This document shows, in pieces, positions 40,825 to 50,251 of a stretch of 64,000 bases of DNA (positions within the stretch are counted from its first letter, which is position 1; each line of letters starts with the position of its first letter). Both the position numbers and the translations under genes were made by a program. The stretch is from positions 11,754-75,753 of the forward strand of contig SLUK01000014.1 in NCBI GenBank assembly GCA_004340125.1, read 5' to 3'. The notes below the pieces were generated by a model. The model did not search any database, was not told the origin of the DNA, and saw nothing but the letters and a program-made list of their open reading frames with translations. Source of the DNA: Harryflintia acetispora. Its GTDB lineage: Bacteria > Bacillota > Clostridia > Oscillospirales > Ruminococcaceae.

Positions 40825-41856
40825 TTAGTACTTCTTGTCGTCGTCCGAGGAGATCACGTCCCCCAGCTTGTCGAAGTTGTCCAGCACCTTGCCCGAGCCC
40901 AGCGCGACGCAGTCCAGCGGGTTTTCGGCGATGTAGACCGGCATGCCGGTCTCCTTACTGATCAGCCGGTCCAGCCCGCGCAGCAGCGCGCCGCCGCCGG
41001 TGAGGTAAATCCCGTGGTCGATGATGTCCGCCGACAGCTCGGGCGGGGTGCGCTCGAGGGTGGTCTTGATCGCATCGAGCACCGAGGAGAGCGGGTCGGT
41101 CAGCGCCTCTCGCACCTCGGAGGCGGAGAGCATGATGTTTTTCGGCAGCCCGTCCATCAGGTTGCGCCCTTTGATCTCCATGGTGGCGTCCTCCTCGTCC
41201 TCGAGGGCGTAGGCCGAGCCAATCTGGATTTTGATGTCCTCGCTGGTGCGCTCGCCGATGAGCAGGTTATATTTCTTCTTGACGAAATCGATGATCGAGG
41301 AATCGAACTCGTCGCCTCCAACCCGCACGCTGCGGGCCGCGACGATCCCCCCGAGGCTGATGACCGCCACCTCGCTGGTGCCGCCCCCGATGTCCACGAC
41401 CATGCTGCCGCTCGCCTCGGCGACCGGCAGTCCGGCGCCGATGGCGGCCGCCATCGGCTCCTCGATGATCGACACCTGCTTGGCTCCCGCCTTTAAGGTC
41501 GCCTCCTTGACGGCGCGGCGCTCGACCGCGGTGACGCCCGAGGGGATGCAGATGACCACCCGCGGGCGGGCGAAGGCGGAATTGTTAAAGGCCTTCTTGA
41601 TGAAAATCTGCAGCATGCTCGCGGTGATGTCGAAGTCGGCGATCACCCCGTCCTTGAGCGGGCGCACCACCACGATCGACCCCGGGGTGCGGCCGATGAC
41701 CTCCTTGGCCTCCTGCCCAACGTAGCGCACCGTGTCGGTGCGGGTGTCCACCGCGACCACCGAGGGCTCGCGCATGATGATGCCCTTCCCCTTCATGAAG
41801 ATCAGCGTGTTCGCCGTGCCGAGGTCGACCCCGATATCCTTATTAAACGAAAACAT
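40825..41856 (-). CDS. mreB: Rod-shape-determining actin-like protein MreB
   Basis: 343 residues, standard MreB. ATP-binding actin fold: phosphate-1 'DIGVDLGTANTLIF' (7-20), phosphate-2 'MVVDIGGGTSEVAVISLGG' near 157-175, adenosine motif 'GIYLTGGGALLRGLDRLI' near 285-302. It polymerises under the membrane and guides cell-wall synthesis, so the organism is probably rod-shaped. ATG at 41856, 44 bases upstream of mreC; strong promoter just before it. Confidence 0.97.
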   Translation of the reverse strand: MFSFNKDIGVDLGTANTLIFMKGKGIIMREPSVVAVDTRTDTVRYVGQEAKEVIGRTPGSIVVVRPLKDGVIADFDITASMLQIFIKKAFNNSAFARPRVVICIPSGVTAVERRAVKEATLKAGAKQVSIIEEPMAAAIGAGLPVAEASGSMVVDIGGGTSEVAVISLGGIVAARSVRVGGDEFDSSIIDFVKKKYNLLIGERTSEDIKIQIGSAYALEDEEDATMEIKGRNLMDGLPKNIMLSASEVREALTDPLSSVLDAIKTTLERTPPELSADIIDHGIYLTGGGALLRGLDRLISKETGMPVYIAENPLDCVALGSGKVLDNFDKLGDVISSDDDKKY

Positions 41857-41897
41857 ATCGAAACTAGCTCCTCTCGCCGTAGCCTATTTACCTACCT

Positions 41898-41926
41898 ATT
41901 ATAACCGCTCGTGGAATTTTTCACAA
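41898..41926 (-). promoter_or_regulatory. Promoter of the mreBCD-PBP2 unit
   Basis: TTGTGA, 17 bases, TATAAT on the minus strand, about 40 bases upstream of mreB. Confidence 0.8.
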
Positions 41927-41944
41927 CAATTTTTCACGAATCAC

Positions 41945-42523
41945 TTAATCCCGCGGCGCTTCTTGCCAAAGTCCCAGCCGCCGCAGCTCCCGCCAAAGCC
42001 TTGCCACTGGCAGGCCGACCACGTTAAAGTAGTCGCCCCGCACCGCCCCCACGAGCAGCGAGCCGTATCCCTGGATCCCGTAGGCCCCCGCCTTGTCGGC
42101 GTATTCCCCGGTCTCGAGGTACCAGCTTATCGTATGCGCATCCAGCGGGTAGAACTCGACCTCGGTACAGACACTGAAGCCGGCGTCCCCCTTCGGGGAG
42201 CGGACGGCCACCCCGGTGTAAACCTCATGGGTGCGCCCGCTCAAAGAGCGGAGCATATCCGCCGCCTGCGCCCGGTCCCGGGGCTTGCCAAGAATTTTGT
42301 TATCAATGGCCACCACCGTGTCCGCCCCGATGACAAGATCGTGCGGGTGCGTACCGGCCACCGCTCCCGCCTTGAGCGCCGCCAGATATTCCACCGCCTC
42401 GTGGGGGGACATATCCCCGGGCAGGGTCTCGTCGGCATCGGCGGGGACGACCTCGAACCGGCTGTAGATCAGGCGCAGCAGCTCCTGGCGGCGCGGGGAT
42501 TGGGAAGCCAAGATCCGCCTCAC
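41945..42523 (-). CDS. maf: Maf-like nucleoside triphosphate pyrophosphatase
   Basis: 192 residues from a GTG at 42523 that overlaps the dut stop (GTGA). The Maf signature 'ILASQSPRRQELL' is at 4-16, the catalytic 'LVIGADTVVAIDNKILGKPRD' near 63-83, and 'GAYGIQGYGSLLV' near 145. Members hydrolyse modified or canonical dTTP/UTP and help prevent incorporation of altered nucleotides; some link to division arrest. Coupling to dut makes a small nucleotide house-cleaning operon. Confidence 0.94.
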   Translation of the reverse strand: MRRILASQSPRRQELLRLIYSRFEVVPADADETLPGDMSPHEAVEYLAALKAGAVAGTHPHDLVIGADTVVAIDNKILGKPRDRAQAADMLRSLSGRTHEVYTGVAVRSPKGDAGFSVCTEVEFYPLDAHTISWYLETGEYADKAGAYGIQGYGSLLVGAVRGDYFNVVGLPVARLWRELRRLGLWQEAPRD

Positions 42524-42984
42524 TGCTTTTCTCCCCCGAGCGTCCCCCTACCGGTGCTGCCGAAGCCGCCCGCCCCCCGCTCGGTCTCGTCGAGGGACTC
42601 CACCTCGCACAGCTCGGGCGTATGGACGGGCAGGACCACCAGCTGGGCGATCCGCTCGCCCGGCTGCACGGTGTAGGGCTCTTTCGAGTGATTGCGCAGG
42701 CCGATGATGAGCTCCCCGCGGTAGTCGCTGTCGATCACGCCCACCGCGTTGGCGGGGGTGAGCCCATGCTTATTTCCCAGCCCGCTGCGCCCGAAGATGA
42801 GCGCAACGTAGCCCGGATCGGGCAGCGCGATGGCGATCCCGCTGCCCAGGCGCTGCGTCTCCCCCGGCAGAATGGTCACGGGGGACCGGATGTCCGCGCA
42901 CAGGTCGTATCCCGCGCTCCCTCCGGTGGCGCGCGCCGGCAGCACGGCGGTCTCGCTCAGCCGCTTTATCATCAGTTTTTCCAT
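42520..42984 (-). CDS. dut: dUTP pyrophosphatase
   Basis: 154 residues from the ATG at 42984. Trimeric dUTPase motifs 1-5 can be followed: 'GSAGYDLCADI', 'GRSGLGNKHGL', 'GVIDSDYRGELIIGL', 'GERIAQLVVLPV' and the terminal 'RGAGGFGSTGRG' arm that closes over the active site. It cleaves dUTP to dUMP, keeping uracil out of DNA. GTGA overlap with maf and 40 bases downstream of the U32 peptidase gene. Confidence 0.96.
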   Translation of the reverse strand: MEKLMIKRLSETAVLPARATGGSAGYDLCADIRSPVTILPGETQRLGSGIAIALPDPGYVALIFGRSGLGNKHGLTPANAVGVIDSDYRGELIIGLRNHSKEPYTVQPGERIAQLVVLPVHTPELCEVESLDETERGAGGFGSTGRGTLGGEKQ

Positions 42985-43024
42985 ACTATCATCTTGCCCC
43001 TTCCGATTGATGTTTAGGCAGGCT

Positions 43025-45097
43025 CTAGAGCACCTTGCGGAAATAGAGCCCGCGGGTGACGCCGCCCCGCATATCGGCCGGGGCCTCTCCCGCGTATTCC
43101 CGCGCGATTTGCAGCGCCTCAGCGCCGCTTTCAAAGGTGAAGGAGAGCCAGTAAAAGTCGATGTTCTGTATTTCTCCCATCCGGTCGGCCAGATAGAGGG
43201 TCTCGCTGTTAAAAAGCTGGGCGGCGCCCATCGCGCAGCAGACCGGGAAGGCATGTCCCTGCCGGTCGCGCAGGGCGCCGGTCCCCTCGCGGCAGCGCCG
43301 GCAGCCGAGGGTCTCCCGCAGCGGGCAGGCGCGCATGGTCATCAACGGCAGCCGCCCGTAGGCGACGATCCCCCGTGCCGCCTCCCCGCCAAGGCCGGCG
43401 ATACGCGGGGCCATCAGCTCGATGGAGAGGGTGCTCTCCCCCACCCCGAGTTCGCGGTACTCCTCCAACGCCCGGGAATTTGTGATGTTGAGCGAGGCGT
43501 CCCCGATCAGTGTAAAGCCGAGCGCCTTGCCAAGCCGGACCCCCGCCAGCCCCGAGACCAGCAGCCTTTCCACCCCCAGCTCCCGCAGCGCGCTGAGCTC
43601 CCGGTGCAGCTCGCCGTCGTCAAAGCTGACGATCGGCTGGCGCACCGCCAGCTTGTGGAGGTTCTCCTGCCCCAGCGGGCTCTCCAGCAGCGTGCGCAGC
43701 GCGCGCGGCGGCAGGGCGCACAGCTCACAGAGCTTTAGCAGTCCGGGCGTGACCTGCCCGGCCGAAAGTGCGCAGACCCGCAGCGCGGGCTTATCCTTTG
43801 CCCGGTGCCGGGGCAGCGGCGGGGTCCAGTCCTGAAACGGGATGGGCGCGAGCTGCCGCCGCTGCTCGCTCAGCTCCTGCAAAGCGCTGCGCCGCAACGC
43901 GTTCAGCGACGAGAGCGGAACCATCAACTTATCGTCAATTTCTGTCGAAATATCACCAATTGTATAATACGTTCCCCCCAGCTTCCCCAGTGCCTTGCAG
44001 GCGTCCTCCCGGGTGGTGGGACGGTTTTGCGCCGGCGCCGGGGTATCTCCAAGCGCCACGGCGGTGTGCCCCTCCCTGTCCCGGACGGTGAGGGAGGAGG
44101 GCTCCCCTTCGCGCAGGCAGAGCTCCATCGAAACCGGAACGCCGGGGTATTCCCGCTGCCCGAGGCGCTGCAGCGCGGGCAGCGCCTCCTTGGTGGCCCG
44201 CACATCCTCCTGGCGGCGCACTCCGAACATGGAGCGCTCCAGATGGCCGGTATAATACCCGTCGGTGAACCCCCCGCGGGAGAAGGCGCTCTGCAGCGCC
44301 TGCCAGTCGGGGGTTCTGCCCTCCAGGGCTTCTCTGGCGGCCGTCACCGCCGCCGCCACATATTCGGGGCGCTTCATCCGCCCCTCGATCTTGAGCGAGG
44401 CCACCCCGGCGCGCCGCAGCTGCCCCATGTATTCGGGCGTGAGCAGGGACATGTCCCGCAGCGAGAGGGCGTAGCCATTGTCCGGCTTCGCGCTCGCGGC
44501 GCAGGTGATCCTCTGGCGGCAGGGCTGGGCGCACATCCCGCGGTTTCCGCTGCGCCCGCCCGCCATGGCGCTAAGGGTGCATTGGCCGCTCAGAGACATG
44601 CACAGCGCCCCATGCACGAAGAGCTCGATCTCGATCGGGGAGTGCCTGCAGATGTGTTCGATCTCGGATCGGGAAAGCTCCCTGGCGAGCACCGCGCGGG
44701 AAAAGCCCATCTCTGCGAGCTGCAGCACCCCTTCCAGGTTGTGCACGCTCATCTGGGTCGAGGCGTGCACCGGCAGCGCGGGCGCACATTCGCGCAGAAG
44801 CCGCAGCATGGCCAGGTCCTGCACGATCACCCCGTCGAGCGCGCAGGCGCACGCGGTACGGATGACCGACCTGGCCTCCTCCATCTCCCGGTCGAACACC
44901 AGGGTGTTGAGGGTCAGATGGATTTTGACCCCCCGCTCATGGCAGAAGGAGGCGGTCCGGTGGAGCGTCTCTTCATCGAAATTCCTGGCCCCCCGCCGGG
45001 CGTTGAGGCCCTGCAGCCCCAGATAGACGGCGTTCGCCCCGCAGCGCACCGCGGCGAGCACGCTTTCCTCGCTTCCCGCCGGCGCCAATATCTCCAT
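43025..45097 (-). CDS. U32-family peptidase/hydroxylase-like protein (with DUF3656-type tail)
   Basis: 690 residues from the ATG at 45097 (GGAGGAGGAC upstream). A TIM-barrel U32 domain fills about 1-290 ('MEILAPAGSEESVLAAVRCGANAVYLG', 'VHASTQMSVHN', and the U32 signature 'IELFVHGALCMSLSGQC' with the nearby Cys set GMCAQPCRQ and CRRCREG for an Fe-S cluster). The long C-terminus includes a DUF3656-like region. U32 proteins take part in tRNA or ubiquinone hydroxylation or are annotated collagenases; the exact reaction here is unknown. Confidence 0.9.
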   Translation of the reverse strand: MEILAPAGSEESVLAAVRCGANAVYLGLQGLNARRGARNFDEETLHRTASFCHERGVKIHLTLNTLVFDREMEEARSVIRTACACALDGVIVQDLAMLRLLRECAPALPVHASTQMSVHNLEGVLQLAEMGFSRAVLARELSRSEIEHICRHSPIEIELFVHGALCMSLSGQCTLSAMAGGRSGNRGMCAQPCRQRITCAASAKPDNGYALSLRDMSLLTPEYMGQLRRAGVASLKIEGRMKRPEYVAAAVTAAREALEGRTPDWQALQSAFSRGGFTDGYYTGHLERSMFGVRRQEDVRATKEALPALQRLGQREYPGVPVSMELCLREGEPSSLTVRDREGHTAVALGDTPAPAQNRPTTREDACKALGKLGGTYYTIGDISTEIDDKLMVPLSSLNALRRSALQELSEQRRQLAPIPFQDWTPPLPRHRAKDKPALRVCALSAGQVTPGLLKLCELCALPPRALRTLLESPLGQENLHKLAVRQPIVSFDDGELHRELSALRELGVERLLVSGLAGVRLGKALGFTLIGDASLNITNSRALEEYRELGVGESTLSIELMAPRIAGLGGEAARGIVAYGRLPLMTMRACPLRETLGCRRCREGTGALRDRQGHAFPVCCAMGAAQLFNSETLYLADRMGEIQNIDFYWLSFTFESGAEALQIAREYAGEAPADMRGGVTRGLYFRKVL

Positions 45098-45130
45098 TTC
45101 AGAAGTCCTCCTCCCGGCAGCTAAACTCCA

Positions 45131-45160
45131 AAAACGGGTCCCGCCCACAGGCGGGGCCCG
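45131..45160 (-). terminator. Intrinsic terminator of zapA
   Basis: 11-bp GC stem (CGGGTCCCGCC pairing, one U-G) with CACA loop followed on the minus strand by TTTTTGG, just after the zapA stop and 37 bases before the U32 start. Confidence 0.8.
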
Positions 45161-45185
45161 CTCTCGCCCTTGAGAGCCCGGCGGC

Positions 45186-45560
45186 TCATTTCTTCTGGGC
45201 AGCCCCTCCGGCCGGCGCGCCGCTCTTCTTGAGCAGCTCGTTTTCCCGCGACAGCCGCTTCACCTCGGCGCGCAGCTCGTCGAGCTCGATGCGCTGCTTG
45301 GCGTTGTCCTCAAGGTATCCGGTCAGCTGGTCGCGGATGTGGTCGGCGCCCTGCTCGCTCTTCTTCTTCCCGTCGGCATAATCCAGCAGGCAGAGGATCA
45401 GGGCATCGCTCTGGGACAGGGTGCCGTTGGCGCCCATTACCTCCTCGAGCTTTTCGTTGATCCCGCGCGCGAGCTCGAGCACATATTCCTCCGGCTCGTT
45501 GGTCGAAATGGTGTATCTTCCCGTGCCGATCTCCACGCGCACACGATTGATAATCTCCAT
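45186..45560 (-). CDS. zapA: Cell division protein ZapA
   Basis: 124 residues from the ATG at 45560. 'NRVRVEIGTGRYTISTNEPEEYVLELARGINEKLEEV' (5-42) is the ZapA head; a coiled coil follows from about 75 ('IELDELRAEVKRLSRENELLKKS'). It bundles FtsZ filaments at the division ring. A longer frame starting at 45605 lacks a ribosome site. Its promoter -10 (TATAAT, minus strand) is at 45659-45664. The Ala/Gly/Lys tail is probably disordered. Confidence 0.85.
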   Translation of the reverse strand: MEIINRVRVEIGTGRYTISTNEPEEYVLELARGINEKLEEVMGANGTLSQSDALILCLLDYADGKKKSEQGADHIRDQLTGYLEDNAKQRIELDELRAEVKRLSRENELLKKSGAPAGGAAQKK

Positions 45561-45658
45561 GATGACGGCTTGTCCTCCCGCTTTTTCACTGGCAAATTTC
45601 TGCATAACGCCCCGAACGCCGTGGCATTCTTTTTTAAGGGGCGGATCAGTCTACCCCC

Positions 45659-45664
45659 ATTATA
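45659..45664 (-). promoter_or_regulatory. -10 box upstream of zapA
   Basis: TATAAT on the minus strand, about 95 bases before the ATG; the best -35 (TTTTGC at 17, or TTGCAG at 15 bases) is weak. The 45561-45899 gap otherwise holds only this and the glgP promoter. Confidence 0.5.
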
Positions 45665-45769
45665 AACTATTTTTCGCCCCTGCAAAAGACCATTTCCCAA
45701 ATTATCAGATTGTTTACAGCATAGTCATAAAAATACGCCGCTGCGGGGCGCTCTTTTCCCCTGTGGCAC

Positions 45770-45798
45770 TTGCAGAAAACTCGTTTCTGTAATATGAT
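45770..45798 (+). promoter_or_regulatory. Promoter of glgP
   Basis: TTGCAG, 17 bases, TATGAT; leader of roughly 95 bases to the ATG at 45900. Confidence 0.75.
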
Positions 45799-45899
45799 AG
45801 AATAGTATAGATGTCTGCTATAAAAAGTTTTCGAGACCAGATGCTGACGACATCATAAGGGGACCGCTATCCCGCAGAATAAATGGAGGTGCCAATTCA

Positions 45900-48308
45900 A
45901 TGGCCTACACCGTGCAGCAGATCAAAACGATGATCATAAAAGAGCTTCAGGAAACGCTGGGCACCACGCCCGACAAGGCGTCGGACGCCCAGTTTTATAA
46001 GGCCACCGTGCCGGTGGTCAAGGAAATCCTGGAGGAGAAACGCCGCCACTTCATGTCCCAGAGCCGCTCGCAGGGGAAAAAGCAGGTCTATTACCTGTGC
46101 ATGGAATTCCTGCTCGGGCGCTCGCTCAAAAACAGCCTTTCCAACCTGTGCATGGTCGAAAGCTTCCAGCAGGCGCTGGGGGAGCTCGACGTCAAGCTCG
46201 ACAACCTCTATGAATACGAGCCGGACGCGGGGCTGGGCAACGGCGGGCTTGGGCGGCTGGCCGCCTGCTATATGGACGCCCTGGCCACCGACGGGTACCC
46301 CGCGATGGGGTACTCGATCCTCTATGAGTACGGGATTTTCAAGCAGCAGATCATCGACGGCTGGCAGAACGAGCTGCCCGACTACTGGCTGCCGGGCGGC
46401 GAGGTATGGCTCACCCCCATGCCCGAGCACGCGGTCGAGGTGCGCTTCGGCGGGCAGGTCAGCGAGAGCTGGGACCACAACTACCACAATGTCGAATACA
46501 AGGGCTACAGCTCGGTGATGGCCGTCCCCTACGACATCTGCATCTCCGGCTACAACACCAAGGCGGTCAGCCGCCTGCGGCTGTGGAAGGCGAAGAGCAC
46601 CGGTTTCAACATGGAGCTGTTCAACAAGGGCGAGTATTCCTCGGTGCTGGGCGAGGGGATGATGGGCGAGGCGATCAGCAAGGTGCTCTACCCCAACGAC
46701 AACCACCGCGAGGGCAAGGCGCTGCGCCTGCGCCAGCAGTATTTCCTCACCGCCGCCTCGATCGCGGACATCGTGCGCCGGCACATCGAAACCTACGGCA
46801 CGCTCGACAACCTCCCCGAGAAGAACGCCATCCACCTCAACGACACCCATCCCACCCTGGCGATCCCCGAGCTCATGCGCATCCTGCTCGACGAGTGCGG
46901 CTACAGCTGGGAGCACGCCTACCATATCGTGAGCGCCACCTTCGCCTACACCAACCACACCGTCATGCCCGAGGCGCTGGAGGTCTGGAACATCGACCTC
47001 TTTAGGTCCCTGCTGCCGCGCATCTACCAGATCATCTGCGAGATGAACGCACGGCTCTGCGCCGAGCTGTACGACGCGCACCACCTGCAAAGCGAGCAGG
47101 TCGCGCGCATGGCCATCCTCACCGACCGGGACATCCGCATGGCCAACCTCGCCGTGGCGGTCTGCCACAGCGTCAACGGGGTCTCCAAGCTGCACAGCGA
47201 AATCCTCAAGGACGAGGTCTTCCACGACTTTTACACCCTCACCCCGCAGAAGTTCGGCAACGTCACCAACGGGATCGCCTCCCGGCGCTGGCTGCACCAG
47301 TCCAACCCGGGGCTGAGTTCCCTGTGCGCCGAGCTGCTGGGAGAAAACTACCTCAACGACATGGACTCCCTGCGGGGCCTGCAAAAATACCGGGACGACT
47401 CCTCGGTGCTCGAGCGCCTGGCCGCCATCAAGCGGCAGAACAAGCAGTCCCTCTCGGACTACCTGGTGCGCCACGGGGGCGCGGCGCTCAATGTTGATTC
47501 CATCTTCGACGTGCAGGTCAAGCGCATGCACGAGTATAAGCGCCAGCATCTCAATGCCCTGCGCATCCTCTCGCTCTACCAGTACCTGAAAGCGAACCCG
47601 AACGCCGACTTCACCCCCCGCACCTTCATCTTCGGGGCCAAGGCGGCGCCGGGATACTTCCTCGCCAAGCAGATCATCAAGCTGATCTGCACCATGCGGG
47701 ACATGATCGAGCGCGACGAGAGCGTGCGCGACAAGCTGCGGATCGTCTACCTCGAGGACTACCGCGTCACCCTCTCCGAAATCCTGATGCCCGCCTCCGA
47801 GGTCAGCGAGCAGATTTCGCTGGCCGGCACCGAGGCCAGCGGCACGAGCAACATGAAGTTCATGCTCAGCGGCGCCATCACCCTGGGCACGATGGACGGG
47901 GCCAACGTCGAAATCTACGACGAGGTCGGGGCGGACAACATCGTCATCTTCGGCATGACCACCGCCGAGGTCTCGGCCCTGCGCCAGAAGGGCTACTCGG
48001 CGCACGAAATCTACGGGAAGAACGCCACGCTGCGCGCGGCGGTGGATATGCTCAAAAACGGGATTAACGGCGAGCAGTTCATGGACATCTACAACTCCCT
48101 CGTCTTCAAGGACCCCTATATGGTTTTCGCGGACTTCGACAGCTACCTCGAGGCCAGCAAAAAAACCGCCTCCCTCTATACCGATACCCGCCGCTGGCAG
48201 CAGATGTCGCTGCAAAACACCGCCTGCTCCGGGATTTTCTGCGCCGACCGCTCGATCCGGGAATACGCCCGGAATATCTGGAAGCTCGACGAGCCCAGCG
48301 CGCGCTAA
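45900..48308 (+). CDS. glgP: Glycogen/maltodextrin phosphorylase
   Basis: 802 residues, GT35 family length. It releases glucose-1-phosphate from alpha-1,4-glucans using PLP. N-terminal 'YYLCMEFLLGRSLKNSLSNL' near 55-75, 'DAGLGNGGLGRLAACYMD' near 108-125, 'HLNDTHPTLAIPELMR', and the PLP-lysine segment 'EASGTSNMKFMLSGAITLGTMDGANVEI' near 643-670. ATG with GGAGGTGCC upstream. It pairs with the GH13 enzyme 21 bases downstream; with malQ it makes a full maltodextrin route. Confidence 0.96.
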   Translation: MAYTVQQIKTMIIKELQETLGTTPDKASDAQFYKATVPVVKEILEEKRRHFMSQSRSQGKKQVYYLCMEFLLGRSLKNSLSNLCMVESFQQALGELDVKLDNLYEYEPDAGLGNGGLGRLAACYMDALATDGYPAMGYSILYEYGIFKQQIIDGWQNELPDYWLPGGEVWLTPMPEHAVEVRFGGQVSESWDHNYHNVEYKGYSSVMAVPYDICISGYNTKAVSRLRLWKAKSTGFNMELFNKGEYSSVLGEGMMGEAISKVLYPNDNHREGKALRLRQQYFLTAASIADIVRRHIETYGTLDNLPEKNAIHLNDTHPTLAIPELMRILLDECGYSWEHAYHIVSATFAYTNHTVMPEALEVWNIDLFRSLLPRIYQIICEMNARLCAELYDAHHLQSEQVARMAILTDRDIRMANLAVAVCHSVNGVSKLHSEILKDEVFHDFYTLTPQKFGNVTNGIASRRWLHQSNPGLSSLCAELLGENYLNDMDSLRGLQKYRDDSSVLERLAAIKRQNKQSLSDYLVRHGGAALNVDSIFDVQVKRMHEYKRQHLNALRILSLYQYLKANPNADFTPRTFIFGAKAAPGYFLAKQIIKLICTMRDMIERDESVRDKLRIVYLEDYRVTLSEILMPASEVSEQISLAGTEASGTSNMKFMLSGAITLGTMDGANVEIYDEVGADNIVIFGMTTAEVSALRQKGYSAHEIYGKNATLRAAVDMLKNGINGEQFMDIYNSLVFKDPYMVFADFDSYLEASKKTASLYTDTRRWQQMSLQNTACSGIFCADRSIREYARNIWKLDEPSAR

Positions 48309-48329
48309 GGGCCAAAAGGAGACCTTTTT

Positions 48330-50186
48330 ATGTACACCTTCCCCTATGACAGCTTCGATGCGCTCCACAAGTCCCCCTTCGGGGCGGTGCGCACCGGGGT
48401 GCAGATCACCTTCTCGATCTCGCTGAGCGACTCCATCCTGCCCACGCGCTGCGAGCTGCTGCTCTATAAGGCGGATGAGTTCGACGCCCCCGCCCGCTAT
48501 GAGATGACCATCAACCGCGCGCACGTTGGCTATAACCGCTACGGCTGCACCATCCTGCCCGAGCCGGTGGGACAGCTCTATTTCTATTGCTTCGAGGTGA
48601 CGGTCGGCGGCGAGCGCCGGCAGATCAGGCGGGTCGATTCGCATTATGGGGATTTCGACGAGAACGGCGCGCTCTGGCAGCTGACCGTCTATGACCGGGA
48701 CTTCCACGCGCCGCAGCTCTACTCCCGCGGGATCATCTATCAGATTTTCCCCGACCGCTTCTATAATTCCGGCGTACCCAAGGACAATGTGCCGAAGGAC
48801 CGCACCCTCCATCAAAATTGGAACGACATGCCCGAGTACCTGCCCAATCAAAACGGGGAGATCACCAACTCGGACTACTTCGGGGGTGATTTGCGCGGGA
48901 TCGCCGAGCAGCTCGATTACCTGCAGGATTTGGGCGTTTCGCTGATCTACTTAAACCCCATCTTCGAGGCGCACTCCAACCACCGCTATAACGTGGCGAA
49001 CTACTTCAAGGTCGACCCGCTGCTGGGCACCAACGAGGACTTCCAGCTGCTCTGCCGGCAGGCCAGGGCGCGCGGAATCGGGATCGTGCTCGACGGGGTC
49101 TTCAGCCACACCGGTTCGGACAGCGTCTACTTCAACAAGGCCGGGCGTTACGGCGAGGGCGGGGCCTACCGCGACCCGAAAAGTCCCTACCGCGACTGGT
49201 ATAAGTTCACCGAATATCCGCAGAAGTACCACTCCTGGTGGGGGTTCGAGACCCTGCCCGAGATCATCGAGGAGAACGAGGACTACCTCGAATTCATCTG
49301 CGGGGAACACGGGGTCATCCGCTACTGGATGTCCCTGGGCGCGCAGGGCTTCCGGCTGGACGTGGCTGACGAGCTGCCCGACGTGATCCTGGACCGGCTG
49401 CGCCAGGCGGTCAAGGCCGCCAACCCCGAGGGGATTTTGATCGGGGAGGTCTGGGAGGACGCCTCGAACAAGATCAGCTACTCCCAGCGCCGGCATTACC
49501 TGTTGGGCTCTCAGCTCGACTCGGTGATGAACTACCCCTTTATGAACGCCATCCTGCGCTATGTGCGCTACGGGGACAGCAACACCCTCTACCACGGAAT
49601 CCTTACCATCCTGGAAAACTACCCGGCCCCGGCGGTCCAGATGCTCTTCAGTTCCCTCTCCACCCACGACACCCCGCGCGCGATCACCCAGCTCGCCGGG
49701 GAGGAATACAAGGGCGGGGACCGCTCCTGGCAGGCGCAGCATTATCTGCTCCCGCCCGAAATGTACCGGCGCGGCTGCTCGCTGCTGCTGATCGCCTACA
49801 CCATCCTGTATTTCCTGCCCGGGAACCCCTGCCTGTACTACGGGGACGAGATGGGGGTTTGCGGCTGGCGCGATCCCTTCAACCGCACCACCTACCCCTG
49901 GAACAGCGGGGACGAGGCGCTGCGCGAGCGCTTCCGGCTTTTGGGGAGCCTCTACCGGGAGAACGCCTTTTTGGCGGAAGCCAACTTCCTGCCGGTCTCC
50001 TGCACCGGGGAGGTGTTCGTCTTCACGCGGGACGCCCAGTCCCGCGCGCTGACCGTGGCTGTCAACCGCTCGGACGCGCCGCAGGACGTTTCGCTCGTCA
50101 CCGAGCAGGGGGAGCAGACCGTCATCACCGGCAGCTACGAGGACGGGGTGCTGGGGCCGCTCTCGGCGGTGGTTATTGTTGAATAA
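48330..50186 (+). CDS. GH13 alpha-glycosidase (neopullulanase/cyclomaltodextrinase-like)
   Basis: 618 residues. An N-terminal starch-binding-like beta domain (1-135) precedes the (beta/alpha)8 barrel. Conserved regions: DGVFSHTG, GFRLDVADELPD (nucleophile Asp), ILIGEVWEDAS (acid/base Glu) and STHDTPR (transition-state Asp); 'GNPCLYYGDEMGVCG' follows. No signal peptide, so cytoplasmic. It probably trims branched or cyclic maltodextrins for the phosphorylase encoded 21 bases upstream. Exact specificity is not readable. Ended by a strong terminator. Confidence 0.92.
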   Translation: MYTFPYDSFDALHKSPFGAVRTGVQITFSISLSDSILPTRCELLLYKADEFDAPARYEMTINRAHVGYNRYGCTILPEPVGQLYFYCFEVTVGGERRQIRRVDSHYGDFDENGALWQLTVYDRDFHAPQLYSRGIIYQIFPDRFYNSGVPKDNVPKDRTLHQNWNDMPEYLPNQNGEITNSDYFGGDLRGIAEQLDYLQDLGVSLIYLNPIFEAHSNHRYNVANYFKVDPLLGTNEDFQLLCRQARARGIGIVLDGVFSHTGSDSVYFNKAGRYGEGGAYRDPKSPYRDWYKFTEYPQKYHSWWGFETLPEIIEENEDYLEFICGEHGVIRYWMSLGAQGFRLDVADELPDVILDRLRQAVKAANPEGILIGEVWEDASNKISYSQRRHYLLGSQLDSVMNYPFMNAILRYVRYGDSNTLYHGILTILENYPAPAVQMLFSSLSTHDTPRAITQLAGEEYKGGDRSWQAQHYLLPPEMYRRGCSLLLIAYTILYFLPGNPCLYYGDEMGVCGWRDPFNRTTYPWNSGDEALRERFRLLGSLYRENAFLAEANFLPVSCTGEVFVFTRDAQSRALTVAVNRSDAPQDVSLVTEQGEQTVITGSYEDGVLGPLSAVVIVE

Positions 50187-50187
50187 G

Positions 50188-50216
50188 AAAAAGGAAGGAG
50201 AATCTCCTTCCTTTTT
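50188..50216 (+). terminator. Intrinsic terminator of the glgP-GH13 unit
   Basis: 13-bp stem AAAAAGGAAGGAG / CTCCTTCCTTTTT with AAT loop and T-run. Confidence 0.9.
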
Positions 50217-50251
50217 TGTTTGGGTTTCCAAAGGGCTAAGTGCGCCCCGCC

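Noticed and set aside
45897..48851. A 984-codon open frame on the minus strand
   Set aside because: It lies antisense to glgP and the start of the GH13 gene. Its composition (runs of Val, Gly, Asp, His) is the usual shadow of a GC-rich gene, and it has no ribosome site.
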